From Novosphingobium sp. (lineage in GTDB: Bacteria > Pseudomonadota > Alphaproteobacteria > Sphingomonadales > Sphingomonadaceae): a stretch of DNA of 64,000 nt. The notes below the pieces were generated by a model. That model saw nothing but the letters and a program-made list of their open reading frames with translations. It searched no databases and was not told the DNA's origin. How positions within the stretch are numbered: the first letter of the stretch is position 1; every line of letters starts with the position of its first letter. The position numbers and the translations under genes were made by a program. Location of the stretch: assembly GCF_027489515.1 (NCBI RefSeq), contig NZ_JAIXZS010000083.1, forward strand, positions 1 to 64,000, given 5' to 3'. Shown here piece by piece: positions 19,401 to 27,273 of this stretch.

Positions 19401-21977
19401 TTGCTCTTCGGAAAGGCGCTGCTGGCGCTGCCAGGCGTCGATCGCGGTCTTGAGCTCGGTCAGGCTTTCGGGGTTGCGCAAGGTGGTGACATCGCCCAGC
19501 TCGCCGCCCTCGACCAGCGCGCGGACCATGCGGCGCATGTATTTGCCCGAGCGGGTTTCGGGGAACTGGCTGACCTCGATGAAATCGGCCGGCACCGCGA
19601 CCGCGCCCTTTTCGGTGCGGACGAGATTGAACAGACGCTGGCGGTCTTCCTCGGTCAGCTTGCGGCCTGCAACGGGGACGACGAAGGCAAGTGGGGTCAG
19701 CCCCTTCTCGCGGTGCGGCGCGCCGACGACGAGAACATTGCCGACCGGCGAATTGGGATCGAGCGCCTTGTCGCGCAGGACCGCGCCTTCGATTTCCTCG
19801 GTGCCCATGCGGTGGCCCGAGACGTTGATGACGTCATCCGAGCGGCCGTGGAACGAGAACGAGCCATCGGGATGGGCAATGGCGAAATCGCCCTGGGTAT
19901 AGGCCCAGGCGCCCTGCCAGCGGCCCCAGTAACCGTTCTCCCAGCGGCCAGCATCGCCCTTCCAGTTGCCCTGGACGGAGCCATCCTTGACGTGGAAGTT
20001 CTCGACATCGCCCCAGATCGTGCGGGCGAGATAAGGGTAAGGCGCGGCGATGACGATTTCGCCCTTTTCGCCCGGTTCGGCGCGGCGCCAGCTGACGCCT
20101 TCGCTGCCGGCACGGGTGAACGGGGACGTGCCGGGGGCGGCGTTCTCATCCTCGACCCACACGTCGCCGACGATCCACGGCAGCGGGAAGGCGTGGGCGT
20201 CGGGCTTTAGCGGGTAATCCGCGTTGCCGTAGAAATGCGTCCAGGCGATGCCGCCGTGTTCGGTGGCCCAGTAGCTGTTGATGTACTGGCGGGTCACGTG
20301 CTCCATTCCGAAGGCCTGCACGGAGGGGCTGGTCGGCTCGGCGCAGAAGGTTGCCACGCGCAGGTGGCTCATGTCGTAGCGCTGCACGTCCGCGAGGTTC
20401 GACGGATCGGACATGATCGACTTGAGGAAGGTGACGCCGGCCTTGAAGATCGTGATCTTGTGGCGCTCGATCATCGAGGCGAAGCGGCCCGCGTGCGGGA
20501 ATACAGGCGAGCCTTCGGAGACGACCGTGGTGACCCGCGACAGGAGTGAGGCGGAGATCTGGTAGCTTTGGCCGGTGATCCAGCCCGGATCGGCGACGAC
20601 GAACATCGTGTCGCCCGGGCGCGCATCGAAGGCAACGCGCATCGATTCCGCGATGCCTGCGGTGTAGCCGCCATGGACGTGGACGATGCCCTTGGGCTTT
20701 CCGGTCGAGCCCGAGGTGTAGATGAAGAACAGCGGGTATTCGGAATCGACCGGGAGCGGCTTCGAGGAGGCCCAGATCGCGCGGACGAAATCGGCATCCG
20801 GGAGCGCCATCAGCGCGTCTTCGCTGGTAACGCCTGCTTTCTCGAGGATCTTCTCGAGCGCCGCGTCGGTGAGCTCGTGGCTCCAGCGGTCACGCTCGGT
20901 GCGCCAGACGATGTCGGGCTGTGCGGTGTGGCGCACGACGATCACGGTATCGACGCGCGGCGGCAGAGTGACGAGGCTGGAGGCGATCGCGAGGCGCACG
21001 CGCGCGGCATCGCTGGCGCCAATTCGGCCGGTTTCGCCGAGCTTGATCAGCGCCCGGCCCACGCCGCGCATCACGTCCGAGCGTTCAACGGTGACTTCGC
21101 CCGCCAGCGTTTCGGCGACCGTGTCGGTGATGACGGCAGCATCCGCCGCATCGAGGCCAAGGTCGGTGGCAGCAAGGACCGCAAGCGCGGTCGAAACAGG
21201 CACGTAGTTGTCCAGCGCGGGATCGGTGTAGGCGGTCTTGAACGCGGCAACCTGCGCATTGCGGTAGCTGCCGTCCGAGGTGACGATCACGCGCGCCCCG
21301 GCGTCCGCAATTCGGTCTGACAGGGTCTTGTCGCTGAAGCCGCCGAACACGGCGGTGTAGACGATGCCCAGCCGCTTGGCTGCTTCGGTCCAGAAGATCT
21401 GCGGCACGATGCTCGGCATGTTGAGCGCGATGCGGTCGCCCGCCTTGAGGCCGAGCCCTTCCAGGGCAACGGCGCACTTGGCGACTTCAAGCAGCAAGCG
21501 TTTGCGGCTGACGGTGAAAGTATCGACCGGGGCGCCGCGCCCGCCATCCGCGGCCATGTCCCAGCGGTCGCCTTCAAAGATCAGCGCGGCTTCGGCGCCG
21601 TGTCCCGAAAGGACATGGCGGTCGATCTCGTTGAAGGCGGCATTCGTGCGCGCGCCGGTGAACCAGCGCCAATGCGGCGGCGTGCTATCGTCGAACGCCT
21701 TGGTCCAGGGAACGAATGTAGCGGGGAGTTCGGGCGTGACGGGGGCGCCGCTACCGGCATCCCATCCGGTCCATGTGCCGCTCTCGCTCTTCGTAAGCCA
21801 CGCGCCATCTGGCCCGCAATTGGCGACGAACCAGTGAATGCGCCGGGCGGCGATATCGCCGTGAAACGCGCCGGGATCGGCGAGCGCGGCAGCGCGCATG
21901 GCTTCCCAATCCGCGCGGGTACGCACTGGATTGATTTCGGCCTGCGGGGCCCTCTCGATGATCTGGGCCTCGGTCAT
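16491..21977 (-). CDS. pcs: trifunctional propionyl-CoA synthase
   Basis: An 1828-aa fusion of three enzymes, matching the Chloroflexus and Erythrobacter enzymes (about 1820 aa). Residues 1 to about 870 are an acyl-CoA synthetase that activates 3-hydroxypropionate: the ATP loop is TSGSTGKPKG at 421-430, then NSYWATEHGG near 567, and the adenylation lysine is K812 in TRSGKYMRRM. Residues about 880-1160 are a crotonase-type dehydratase making acryloyl-CoA (GVALGGGMEFALACHF at 974-989, FGQPEIRLRLLPGYGGTQR at 998-1016). Residues about 1220-1828 are an MDR enoyl-CoA reductase giving propionyl-CoA, with the NADPH loop GAATGTG at 1416-1422. In the known enzyme acryloyl-CoA stays in an internal chamber. 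The ATG has GGGAGAGG nine bases upstream. Candidate operators lie in the 455-bp gap upstream. Confidence 0.93.
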   Translation of the reverse strand: MTEAQIIERAPQAEINPVRTRADWEAMRAAALADPGAFHGDIAARRIHWFVANCGPDGAWLTKSESGTWTGWDAGSGAPVTPELPATFVPWTKAFDDSTPPHWRWFTGARTNAAFNEIDRHVLSGHGAEAALIFEGDRWDMAADGGRGAPVDTFTVSRKRLLLEVAKCAVALEGLGLKAGDRIALNMPSIVPQIFWTEAAKRLGIVYTAVFGGFSDKTLSDRIADAGARVIVTSDGSYRNAQVAAFKTAYTDPALDNYVPVSTALAVLAATDLGLDAADAAVITDTVAETLAGEVTVERSDVMRGVGRALIKLGETGRIGASDAARVRLAIASSLVTLPPRVDTVIVVRHTAQPDIVWRTERDRWSHELTDAALEKILEKAGVTSEDALMALPDADFVRAIWASSKPLPVDSEYPLFFIYTSGSTGKPKGIVHVHGGYTAGIAESMRVAFDARPGDTMFVVADPGWITGQSYQISASLLSRVTTVVSEGSPVFPHAGRFASMIERHKITIFKAGVTFLKSIMSDPSNLADVQRYDMSHLRVATFCAEPTSPSVQAFGMEHVTRQYINSYWATEHGGIAWTHFYGNADYPLKPDAHAFPLPWIVGDVWVEDENAAPGTSPFTRAGSEGVSWRRAEPGEKGEIVIAAPYPYLARTIWGDVENFHVKDGSVQGNWKGDAGRWENGYWGRWQGAWAYTQGDFAIAHPDGSFSFHGRSDDVINVSGHRMGTEEIEGAVLRDKALDPNSPVGNVLVVGAPHREKGLTPLAFVVPVAGRKLTEEDRQRLFNLVRTEKGAVAVPADFIEVSQFPETRSGKYMRRMVRALVEGGELGDVTTLRNPESLTELKTAIDAWQRQQRLSEEQSLFERYRYFLIQYNAVAPGKRVATVTVTNPPVNALNERAIDELVIVVEHLSRKDDVVAVVFTGEGTSSFVAGADIRQMLEEIHSHDEALVLPNNAQLAFRKIEQMGKPCIAAVQGVALGGGMEFALACHFCIAEPTARFGQPEIRLRLLPGYGGTQRLPRLLCDRADINDGLIDALELILGGRSISADEAGEIGLVDCVAGGTLDALSVAHWFIRGYVQEGESSVLGEAFAKRKEAIERWEQPSPVSLDKALSEGTHVQRILRQLEWAGRGKAGERALDAVRTGLEQGMSAGLAREAQLFAEAIIDPEGGKTGIRQFMDKVSPPLPVRRDGVWIDSEHETRAAHLEASGDLLPVGAPFYPGVTAIPEWQYAFGIARDPDTGAPRFGPPATHERELIVKVPEPAPNEALLYMLTSEVNFNDIWALTGIPVSPFDSHEEDVQITGSGGIALVAALGSETRAEGRVKVGDLVTVYSGTNDLLSPAVGNDPMFADFSIQGYETETGSHAQFLTVQAPQMHKVPPNLTLEQAGSYVLNLGTISRCLFTTLQIAPGRTLFVEGAATGTGLDALRSSVRTGLQVSGLVSSPDRAAFITGQQGAVGAINRKDPRFADLYTTVPEDASEARAWEAAGAPLVEEYKALNGGKLADYVVSHAGETAFPRSFQLLAENGTLAFYGASSGYHFSFMGKPGKASPEEMLRRAALRGGEAVLIYYGPGSDALLDDMGLEIIEAARRFNARSVVATTTDGQREFLGSLGLEDAIEGIVSLESIRRREGGNFLWPDTMPRLPDAKADIEVFKAAVRDYQDRVMKPFGSAIGKILRSADNPRGAPDLVFERTGQDTLGVSTSLVKPFTGRVVFAEDLTGSRFTFYAPQVWTRQRKILMPTASILGTHLCNAFEVARMNDMIAAGLLEVTEPEVVSWDGLPEAHQSMWDNRHSGATYVVNHALPAMGLRSRDALLEAWAVTQAEGADA

Positions 21978-22080
21978 AGCCGAATCGCCTCTCCCTTTTT
22001 GATATGCCGAAAGAGAGGGAGCCTCATCCTCGAAGACTTGGCAATATCATCACCCTTAGGGGCTGGAACCCGCAAGAAAC

Positions 22081-22124
22081 TGCGAAAAAACGGGCAAAAT
22101 GGGAAATATCGTTTGTTTTTCGCA
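22081..22124. promoter_or_regulatory. 9-bp inverted repeat upstream of pcs
   Basis: TGCGAAAAA (22081-22089) and TTTTTCGCA (22116-22124) are perfect reverse complements 26 bp apart, 104-147 bp upstream of the propionyl-CoA synthase ATG. The half-site spacing, about 3.3 helical turns centre to centre, and the location suit a transcription-factor site; the factor is unknown. Confidence 0.45.
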
Positions 22125-22168
22125 CCATGCCCGAAATGGAGGTTTCAGGCAGACTGGTTCGCGCTTCA

Positions 22169-22197
22169 GGTTATGTTATAACCATATGGGTTATGTT
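22169..22197. promoter_or_regulatory. direct repeat GGTTATGTT with internal ATAACC palindrome
   Basis: GGTTATGTT occurs at 22169-22177 and again at 22189-22197, exactly 20 bp apart (two helical turns), with ATAACC in opposite orientation between them. This is AT-rich DNA in an otherwise GC-rich region. It is a candidate operator for pcs; the binding protein is unknown. Confidence 0.4.
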
Positions 22198-22351
22198 CAG
22201 GCATGTCCGAGCAAGCCCTGTCGCAGCTGTTATCCACAGGATAAGTGACGCTATTTTGTCCGGAATGTAACTTTGCATTGTCGTGCTCCGGCGCGGCATG
22301 GGCACCCATCCACGCACCGAAATCGAAGGGTCCGGTTCGTTTCCGCCCGGT

Positions 22352-22371
22352 AAAAATGCCCCTTGGGGCAT
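22352..22371 (-). terminator. Rho-independent terminator of the acyl-CoA ligase gene
   Basis: On the minus strand ATGCCCC-AA-GGGGCAT is followed directly by TTTTT. It lies about 60 bp after the ligase stop, in the right orientation. Confidence 0.75.
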
Positions 22372-22432
22372 GTGCGACGAGCTGAGCGAATTACGCCGTC
22401 TGTTGCAGCATAGACGCACTTTTCAGCCGCGA

Positions 22433-24067
22433 TCAGCGTGTTTCGATCCCGAGCTCGGCCTCCATCATCCGCCGCATTTCGAACTTCTGCGCCTTCCCGG
22501 TAACCGTCATCGCAAAACTTTCGACCACACGGACGTAGCGCGGGACCTTGTAGTGCGCGATCCGGCCCCGGCAGTGCGCGAGGATGCCGTCCGGCGCGAG
22601 AGCGGCACCTGCGCGGGCTATCACCCAGGCGCAAACTTCCTCACCGTACTTCTCGTCGCTGACCCCGAAGACCTGCGCATCGGCAATGTCTGCATGGGTC
22701 AGCAGGAACTCCTCGATCTCGCGCGGGTAGATGTTCTCGCCGCCGCGAATGATCATGTCCTTGATACGGCCTGTGATGCGCACATAGCCCGCTGCATCCA
22801 TCGTCGCGAGATCGCCCGAATGCATCCAGCCATCGGCGTCGATCGCCTCGGCGGTCTTGGCCGGATCGTCCCAGTAGCCGAGCATCACGGCATAGCCGCG
22901 CGAGCAGTATTCGCCCTGCTCGCCGATCGGCAGCGTCTGTCCGTCCGGCCCGACGATCTTCGCTTCGGCATGCGGGTGTACGCGCCCGACAGTGCCGACG
23001 CGCTCTTCCAGAGGATCATCACGTGCGGTCTGGGTGGTGAGCGGGCTCGTCTCGGTCATGCCGTAGCCGATGGTGACTTCGCGCATGTTGAGCCGCCCGA
23101 TGACCTCGCGCATCACGGTGACGGGGCAGGGGGACCCGGCCATGATGCCGGTCCGCAAGGTCGAGACATCGGTGGTTTCGAGTGCGGGCTGGCCGAGTAC
23201 GGCAATGAACATCGTCGGCACGCCATAGAGCGCTGTGCAGCCTTCGGCGGCGACAGCCTCAAGCACGGCGGCGGGATCGAAGGCTTCACCGGGATAGACC
23301 ATGGCCGCGCCGCTGGTGAGTGCGGCGAGATTGCCCAGCACCATGCCGAAGCAGTGGTAGAGCGGCACGGGAATGCAGATGCGGTCGGCCTCAGTCAGGG
23401 CGATCGTCTGCGCGGTGAAGTAGCCGTTGTTGAGGATGTTGCGGTGGGTGAGTGTGGCGCCCTTGGGAAAACCGGTCGTACCGCTGGTGAACTGGATGTT
23501 GATCGCGTCATCCGGCAGGAGCGGTGCGGCCGCGGCGGCGAGCGCTTCCGCATCCGCCGGAACATCGAGCGCGGACCACGGGAGGAAGCCTTCATGCACC
23601 TCAGCGCCGATGGCGACGATGGCGCGAAGCTGCGGTAGCCGCGCCGGGCCGATCTCGCGCAGCATGGCGAGATAATCACTGCTCTTGAAGCGCGCGGCGG
23701 TGACGAGCACGCTGCAGCCGACCTTGTTCAGTGCATATTCGACCTCGCTTGCCCGGTAGGCCGGGTTGATCGTCACGAGCACGGCGCCGATCCGCGCGGT
23801 GGCAAACTGGATCAGCGTCCATTCCGCGCAATTGGGCGCCCAGATGCCGACGCGGTCGCCCGCTGCCACGCCGAGGCGCAGCAGACCGGTCGCGATCCGA
23901 TCTACCGCCGCATCGAGCTCGGCCCAGGTGAAGTGCAGGTCCTGATGGCGCGAGACGAGCGCCAGTCCATCGGCCCAGCGCGTCGCCGCCTCGCGCAGCG
24001 CCGTGCCGATGGTGGTCTCGAGGAGAGGCCGGTCGGTCGGCCCCTTGGCATAGGACAAACCGTTCAC
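22433..24067 (-). CDS. fatty-acid/aryl-acid CoA ligase (AMP-binding)
   Basis: A 544-aa acyl-CoA synthetase. The ATP loop is [16 protein letters not shown], the adenylate motif GYGMTETSP, the hinge [22 protein letters not shown], and the C-terminal catalytic lysine lies in [14 protein letters not shown]. It resembles medium/branched-chain ligases of the AtuH type. It follows the TonB receptor gene by 11 bp on the same strand and probably shares its transcript. If the whole stretch is one unit with the amine dehydrogenase, it could activate the carboxylic acid made from the amine; that is inference. A clear terminator follows. Confidence 0.85.
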   Translation of the reverse strand: MNGLSYAKGPTDRPLLETTIGTALREAATRWADGLALVSRHQDLHFTWAELDAAVDRIATGLLRLGVAAGDRVGIWAPNCAEWTLIQFATARIGAVLVTINPAYRASEVEYALNKVGCSVLVTAARFKSSDYLAMLREIGPARLPQLRAIVAIGAEVHEGFLPWSALDVPADAEALAAAAAPLLPDDAINIQFTSGTTGFPKGATLTHRNILNNGYFTAQTIALTEADRICIPVPLYHCFGMVLGNLAALTSGAAMVYPGEAFDPAAVLEAVAAEGCTALYGVPTMFIAVLGQPALETTDVSTLRTGIMAGSPCPVTVMREVIGRLNMREVTIGYGMTETSPLTTQTARDDPLEERVGTVGRVHPHAEAKIVGPDGQTLPIGEQGEYCSRGYAVMLGYWDDPAKTAEAIDADGWMHSGDLATMDAAGYVRITGRIKDMIIRGGENIYPREIEEFLLTHADIADAQVFGVSDEKYGEEVCAWVIARAGAALAPDGILAHCRGRIAHYKVPRYVRVVESFAMTVTGKAQKFEMRRMMEAELGIETR

Positions 24068-24078
24068 GCCTTACGTCC

Positions 24079-26292
24079 TCAGAACTTTACGCCCGCCGTC
24101 ACGCCGTACATCCGCGGATTGCCGACGTGGTTGTAATCGAGCCCGAAGCCGGTGAGATCGATCCGCGAGGTAAAGTAGAACTTGTTGCCCAGATTGCGGG
24201 CCCAGGCCGAGAGGCTGTAGCGCCCATCAGTGCTGTTCCAGTCAAGATGGCCGCCGAACAGCGCATAGGACTGCTGGCGCAGGCGCGGGATGTTGATGTT
24301 CTCGAAGAACTGGCTCGACTGGTAGGCCACTTCCGGGTGGAACGAGATCGCGCCGAAACCGCCCTCGACCACCGTCCAGTCGAAGCTGGCGTTGAAGGTC
24401 AGCGACGGGGCATTCGACAGACGGTTGCCGGCGACATTCACGCCGCTGACGATGCCGTCCTGGATCCGGGTCGAAAGCAGGCCGAGACCGCCGTGGAAGG
24501 TGAAGCTGTCGGTGGCGCGCACCGTCAGCTCGGCCTCGGCGCCATAGAGGCGGGACTTGGGAATGTTGAGCAGCTGCTGCGAAGCATCCGCCGGGTTGAC
24601 GTTGATGAACTGCTGGTTCTTGTAGTTGTAGTAGAACGCTGCCGTGTTGAGCGTAATGCGGCGGTCCCAAAACTGCATCTTGGCGCCGGCTTCGAACGCG
24701 GTGACCTGTTCGGCCTTAGCCACGCCGAGCTCGGCCGGGCTGAAGAAGGCCTGCGCGTTGAAGCTGGGTGCGCGGTAGCCGCGGCTCACGCTGGCATAGA
24801 GCAGATCGCCGCTGGCGAGCTTGTAATCGAGCCCGATCTTGCCCGAGACGTTGTCCTGCTTGAACCCGAGGTTCGACAGCGGGATGAGATTGGCGATGAA
24901 GCGCTTGTCGATGCCGAGCGCGTCCGAGCGGAAGCCGGTCTGCTCGCCGTCATCGTGGGTATAGCGCAGGCCGCCGCGCAGGGTGAGCGCGTCGGTGAGC
25001 TTGTACTTGAGGTCCGAATAGAGCGCGTAGCTCTTCTTGATCTGGTCGAACTGGTTGCGGACGCGGCAGGCGACCGGGAGGCCAGCTGCGCAGTCCGCCG
25101 AGGTGACCTGGCCATCGCCGTCGAAATCGGTATCGAGCAGGACTTCGAGCGTGCTCTGGTTGTAGACCTTCTCGCGGTTGAAATAGGCCCCGATGATGAA
25201 ATCGAACGGCCCGCCGGTGTTGCTCGTCAGGCGCAGGTCCTGCGCGAACTGGCTGGCCTGATCGAAGTAAGGCACCTCGAGCACGCGGGCGGCGATGCCA
25301 TCGGTATCTTCCTTAAAGAACAGATAGCCCTTGTCGTAACTGGTGATGCTCGTGATCGCGAGAGTGTCGCTCACGTCGATGTTTGCCGTCAGCGCCACCG
25401 AGGTGGTCTGCGCGCGGCGCTTCTGCGGGACGTTGGAGGCGATCTGCCACTGCGACAGGCCGGGCCGGTTGACCGCTTCGGGCTGGGCATAGATGCCGTA
25501 GTTCTGCGGGCTCTGGCGGCTGTGCGAGGCGCGCAGGGTGAGCTTCACGCCATCGGTCGGCTCCCACTTCAGCGTGCCGCGGACCGCCCATTCGTTGGTG
25601 CTGGCAAGATCGGGATTGCCCTTCACGACGTTCTTGAACCAGCCATCGGCGTTGGCGTACGTCGCCGCCACGCGCAGCGCCGCCTTGTCGCCCAGCGGAA
25701 CGTTGACCGCGCCGTTCACATCGACACGGTTGTAGTTGCCATAGCCGAAGTTGACGTAGCCGCTCGTTTCGCCAAGCTTGGCATCGCGGCTGATCAGATT
25801 GACCGCGCCGCCGGTGGTGTTCTTGCCGTACAGCGTGCCCTGCGGCCCGCGCAGCACCTCGACCCGCTCGATATCGTAGAGCGCGATGCCCAGGAACGCG
25901 AAGTTGCCCTTGTAAACTTCGTCGTAATACGTTGCGACCGGGCTCGACTGGTTGAGGCTGAAGTCTGACATCGAGACGCCGCGCAGCGCGAAGATCGGCG
26001 TGTTGTCGCCCACGGTCGAGGTGAGCTGAAGGTTGGCGACCTTGTTGACGAGGCTGTCGACGCTGGTGATGCGCGACTTGGAGAGGGTATCGCCGCCGAT
26101 CGCCGAGATCGAGATCGGCACGGACTGCAGGTTTTCCGAGCGCTTGGCGGCGGTCACGACGATCTCGCCGGCGTCCTGGACGTCGGTTGCGGTGCCAGCC
26201 TGCGCGGCCTGTTGGGCAAGGGCGGGCTGCGCCGCCACCATCAGCGCCAATGGGGCAGCCAGCGCGGCGCTGGCAAGAAAGACGGTCCTCAT
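24079..26292 (-). CDS. TonB-dependent outer-membrane receptor
   Basis: A 737-aa receptor with a signal peptide (MRTVFLASAALAAPLALMVAAQPALAQ). The plug domain begins EIVVTAAKRSENLQSVPISI and includes RVEVLRGPQGTLYGKNTTGGAVNL, and a 22-strand barrel ends in YGVTAGVKF with the terminal Phe typical of such barrels. I chose the ATG at 26292 because GAGGGA lies six bases upstream; the ATG at 26298 touches that site. Sphingomonads carry many of these proteins for uptake of substrates beyond siderophores. It lies 40 bp after the second cytochrome gene, so the ligand may be an amine-related compound or copper, but sequence does not say. Confidence 0.92.
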   Translation of the reverse strand: MRTVFLASAALAAPLALMVAAQPALAQQAAQAGTATDVQDAGEIVVTAAKRSENLQSVPISISAIGGDTLSKSRITSVDSLVNKVANLQLTSTVGDNTPIFALRGVSMSDFSLNQSSPVATYYDEVYKGNFAFLGIALYDIERVEVLRGPQGTLYGKNTTGGAVNLISRDAKLGETSGYVNFGYGNYNRVDVNGAVNVPLGDKAALRVAATYANADGWFKNVVKGNPDLASTNEWAVRGTLKWEPTDGVKLTLRASHSRQSPQNYGIYAQPEAVNRPGLSQWQIASNVPQKRRAQTTSVALTANIDVSDTLAITSITSYDKGYLFFKEDTDGIAARVLEVPYFDQASQFAQDLRLTSNTGGPFDFIIGAYFNREKVYNQSTLEVLLDTDFDGDGQVTSADCAAGLPVACRVRNQFDQIKKSYALYSDLKYKLTDALTLRGGLRYTHDDGEQTGFRSDALGIDKRFIANLIPLSNLGFKQDNVSGKIGLDYKLASGDLLYASVSRGYRAPSFNAQAFFSPAELGVAKAEQVTAFEAGAKMQFWDRRITLNTAAFYYNYKNQQFINVNPADASQQLLNIPKSRLYGAEAELTVRATDSFTFHGGLGLLSTRIQDGIVSGVNVAGNRLSNAPSLTFNASFDWTVVEGGFGAISFHPEVAYQSSQFFENINIPRLRQQSYALFGGHLDWNSTDGRYSLSAWARNLGNKFYFTSRIDLTGFGLDYNHVGNPRMYGVTAGVKF

Positions 26293-26332
26293 GATCATTC
26301 CCTCGCTTCTTTTAAATTTACCCTGATTATTG

Positions 26333-26806
26333 TTATTGGCGTCCATGCGTCTTGGCAAAACCGGCCACCAGACGCGCTCTTGTCGCGGCGCGTTCGAGGC
26401 GGAGCGGATTCTGGCGCAGGCGCCCGATTTCTTCGGCTGTGTAGGGCTGGAAATCCTGCGGCACATGCGCGGGATCGAACCGGAACAAGGTCCAGTTGAC
26501 GAGATTGGCGAGGCGGTCGTCGGGCAGATCGACGGTGGCCACGCCCGGCACGCGGCCGATGAATTCGCGCCCGCCCAGCACGGTGAGGAAACGCGCGACG
26601 GTCCCCTTCATCGGCGGGTTGGACCGGTCGTCGCCGCTGCCATCGGGGCGGTGGCAGCCCTGGCACTTGAGCTGGTAGTCGGTGCGCGCCTGATAGGCAT
26701 CGCGCACGCCCGGGATGGCCGCTTCATCCGCCCTCACTGCCGCGCTCGCCGCCAGCGCAAGGCCGAGCGGCGCAGCGGTGACAAGGGCGAGGCGGCCGAA
26801 CGTCAT
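26333..26806 (-). CDS. periplasmic monohaem cytochrome c
   Basis: A 157-aa secreted cytochrome. A signal peptide (up to about AAVRA) precedes one haem site CQGCH at about residues 49-53, with a methionine ligand candidate in NPPMKG. Its start overlaps the stop of the preceding cytochrome gene (ATGA). Placed after the TTQ amine dehydrogenase genes, it should take electrons from the dehydrogenase or from the other cytochrome towards the oxidase. The Alcaligenes aromatic amine dehydrogenase cluster also has a small cytochrome c gene downstream. Confidence 0.8.
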   Translation of the reverse strand: MTFGRLALVTAAPLGLALAASAAVRADEAAIPGVRDAYQARTDYQLKCQGCHRPDGSGDDRSNPPMKGTVARFLTVLGGREFIGRVPGVATVDLPDDRLANLVNWTLFRFDPAHVPQDFQPYTAEEIGRLRQNPLRLERAATRARLVAGFAKTHGRQ

Positions 26807-27273
26807 TGGCCGCCGGCGCCTGCGTGAAGCTTGCCGACATCCTGCGCGGAGAGCGCGGCGCCGCTGGCCCGGATCGCGGCGAGTTCGCCTTCCGCGAAGG
26901 GCTTGAAAGCAGGGCCGGTCCGGGCAATTTCGGTGCCGACGTGGTTGAGCACGGCCGCCACCGAGGCATCATCCAGCGTCGCCTGCGCGGGCATGACCCC
27001 CGCATAAGGCTTGCCGCCGACCTTGATCGGGCCGCTCACACCGCGGGTGACGACGAGCGCGAGATAGCGGCGGCCCGCTTCGCTCGCGGCCATCACGCGA
27101 AAGTCCTCGCCCAGCGGCGGAAACACGCCGGGCACGCCCGCACCCGTTTTCGTGTGGCACGCCGCGCAGCGGGCGTAGATCGCCGCGCCGTCGGGTGCTG
27201 CACGCACCGGCAGCGTCAGGCCGGCAGCGAGCGCGGCTGTGGTCGCCGCAAATGCGAGAGCCGCGCGCTTCAC
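26803..27273 (-). CDS. periplasmic monohaem cytochrome c
   Basis: A 156-aa secreted cytochrome. The start is the GTG at 27273, whose GTGA overlaps the light-chain stop; the frame stays open upstream only because it runs through the light-chain gene. The signal peptide ends near LPVRA, the haem site is CAACH at about residues 36-40, and a Met ligand candidate is in YAGVMPAQ. It is translationally coupled to both neighbours and is the likely first electron acceptor in this amine oxidation chain, in place of amicyanin or azurin, neither of which is visible here. Confidence 0.82.
   Translation of the reverse strand: MKRAALAFAATTAALAAGLTLPVRAAPDGAAIYARCAACHTKTGAGVPGVFPPLGEDFRVMAASEAGRRYLALVVTRGVSGPIKVGGKPYAGVMPAQATLDDASVAAVLNHVGTEIARTGPAFKPFAEGELAAIRASGAALSAQDVGKLHAGAGGQ

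Larger units (their letters stand above)
21978..22432. other. intergenic regulatory stretch upstream of pcs
   Basis: No convincing gene. From left to right it holds: the presumed pcs promoter region; an inverted repeat at 22081-22124; a repeat cluster GGTTATGTT at 22169-22197; a single TTATCCACA at 22230-22238; and the terminator of the acyl-CoA ligase gene at 22352-22371. The middle part is clearly lower in GC than the surrounding genes, as expected for a promoter region. Confidence 0.6.

Noticed and set aside
22230..22238. A perfect DnaA-box sequence TTATCCACA suggesting a replication origin
   Set aside because: Only one copy, with no cluster of further boxes, no AT-rich unwinding element of note and no dnaA, parA or hemE neighbours. 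A single 9-mer match is expected by chance.
24127..25968. A 613-codon plus-strand frame opposite the TonB receptor
   Set aside because: Shadow of the receptor gene; the composition mirrors the codon bias of the opposite strand.
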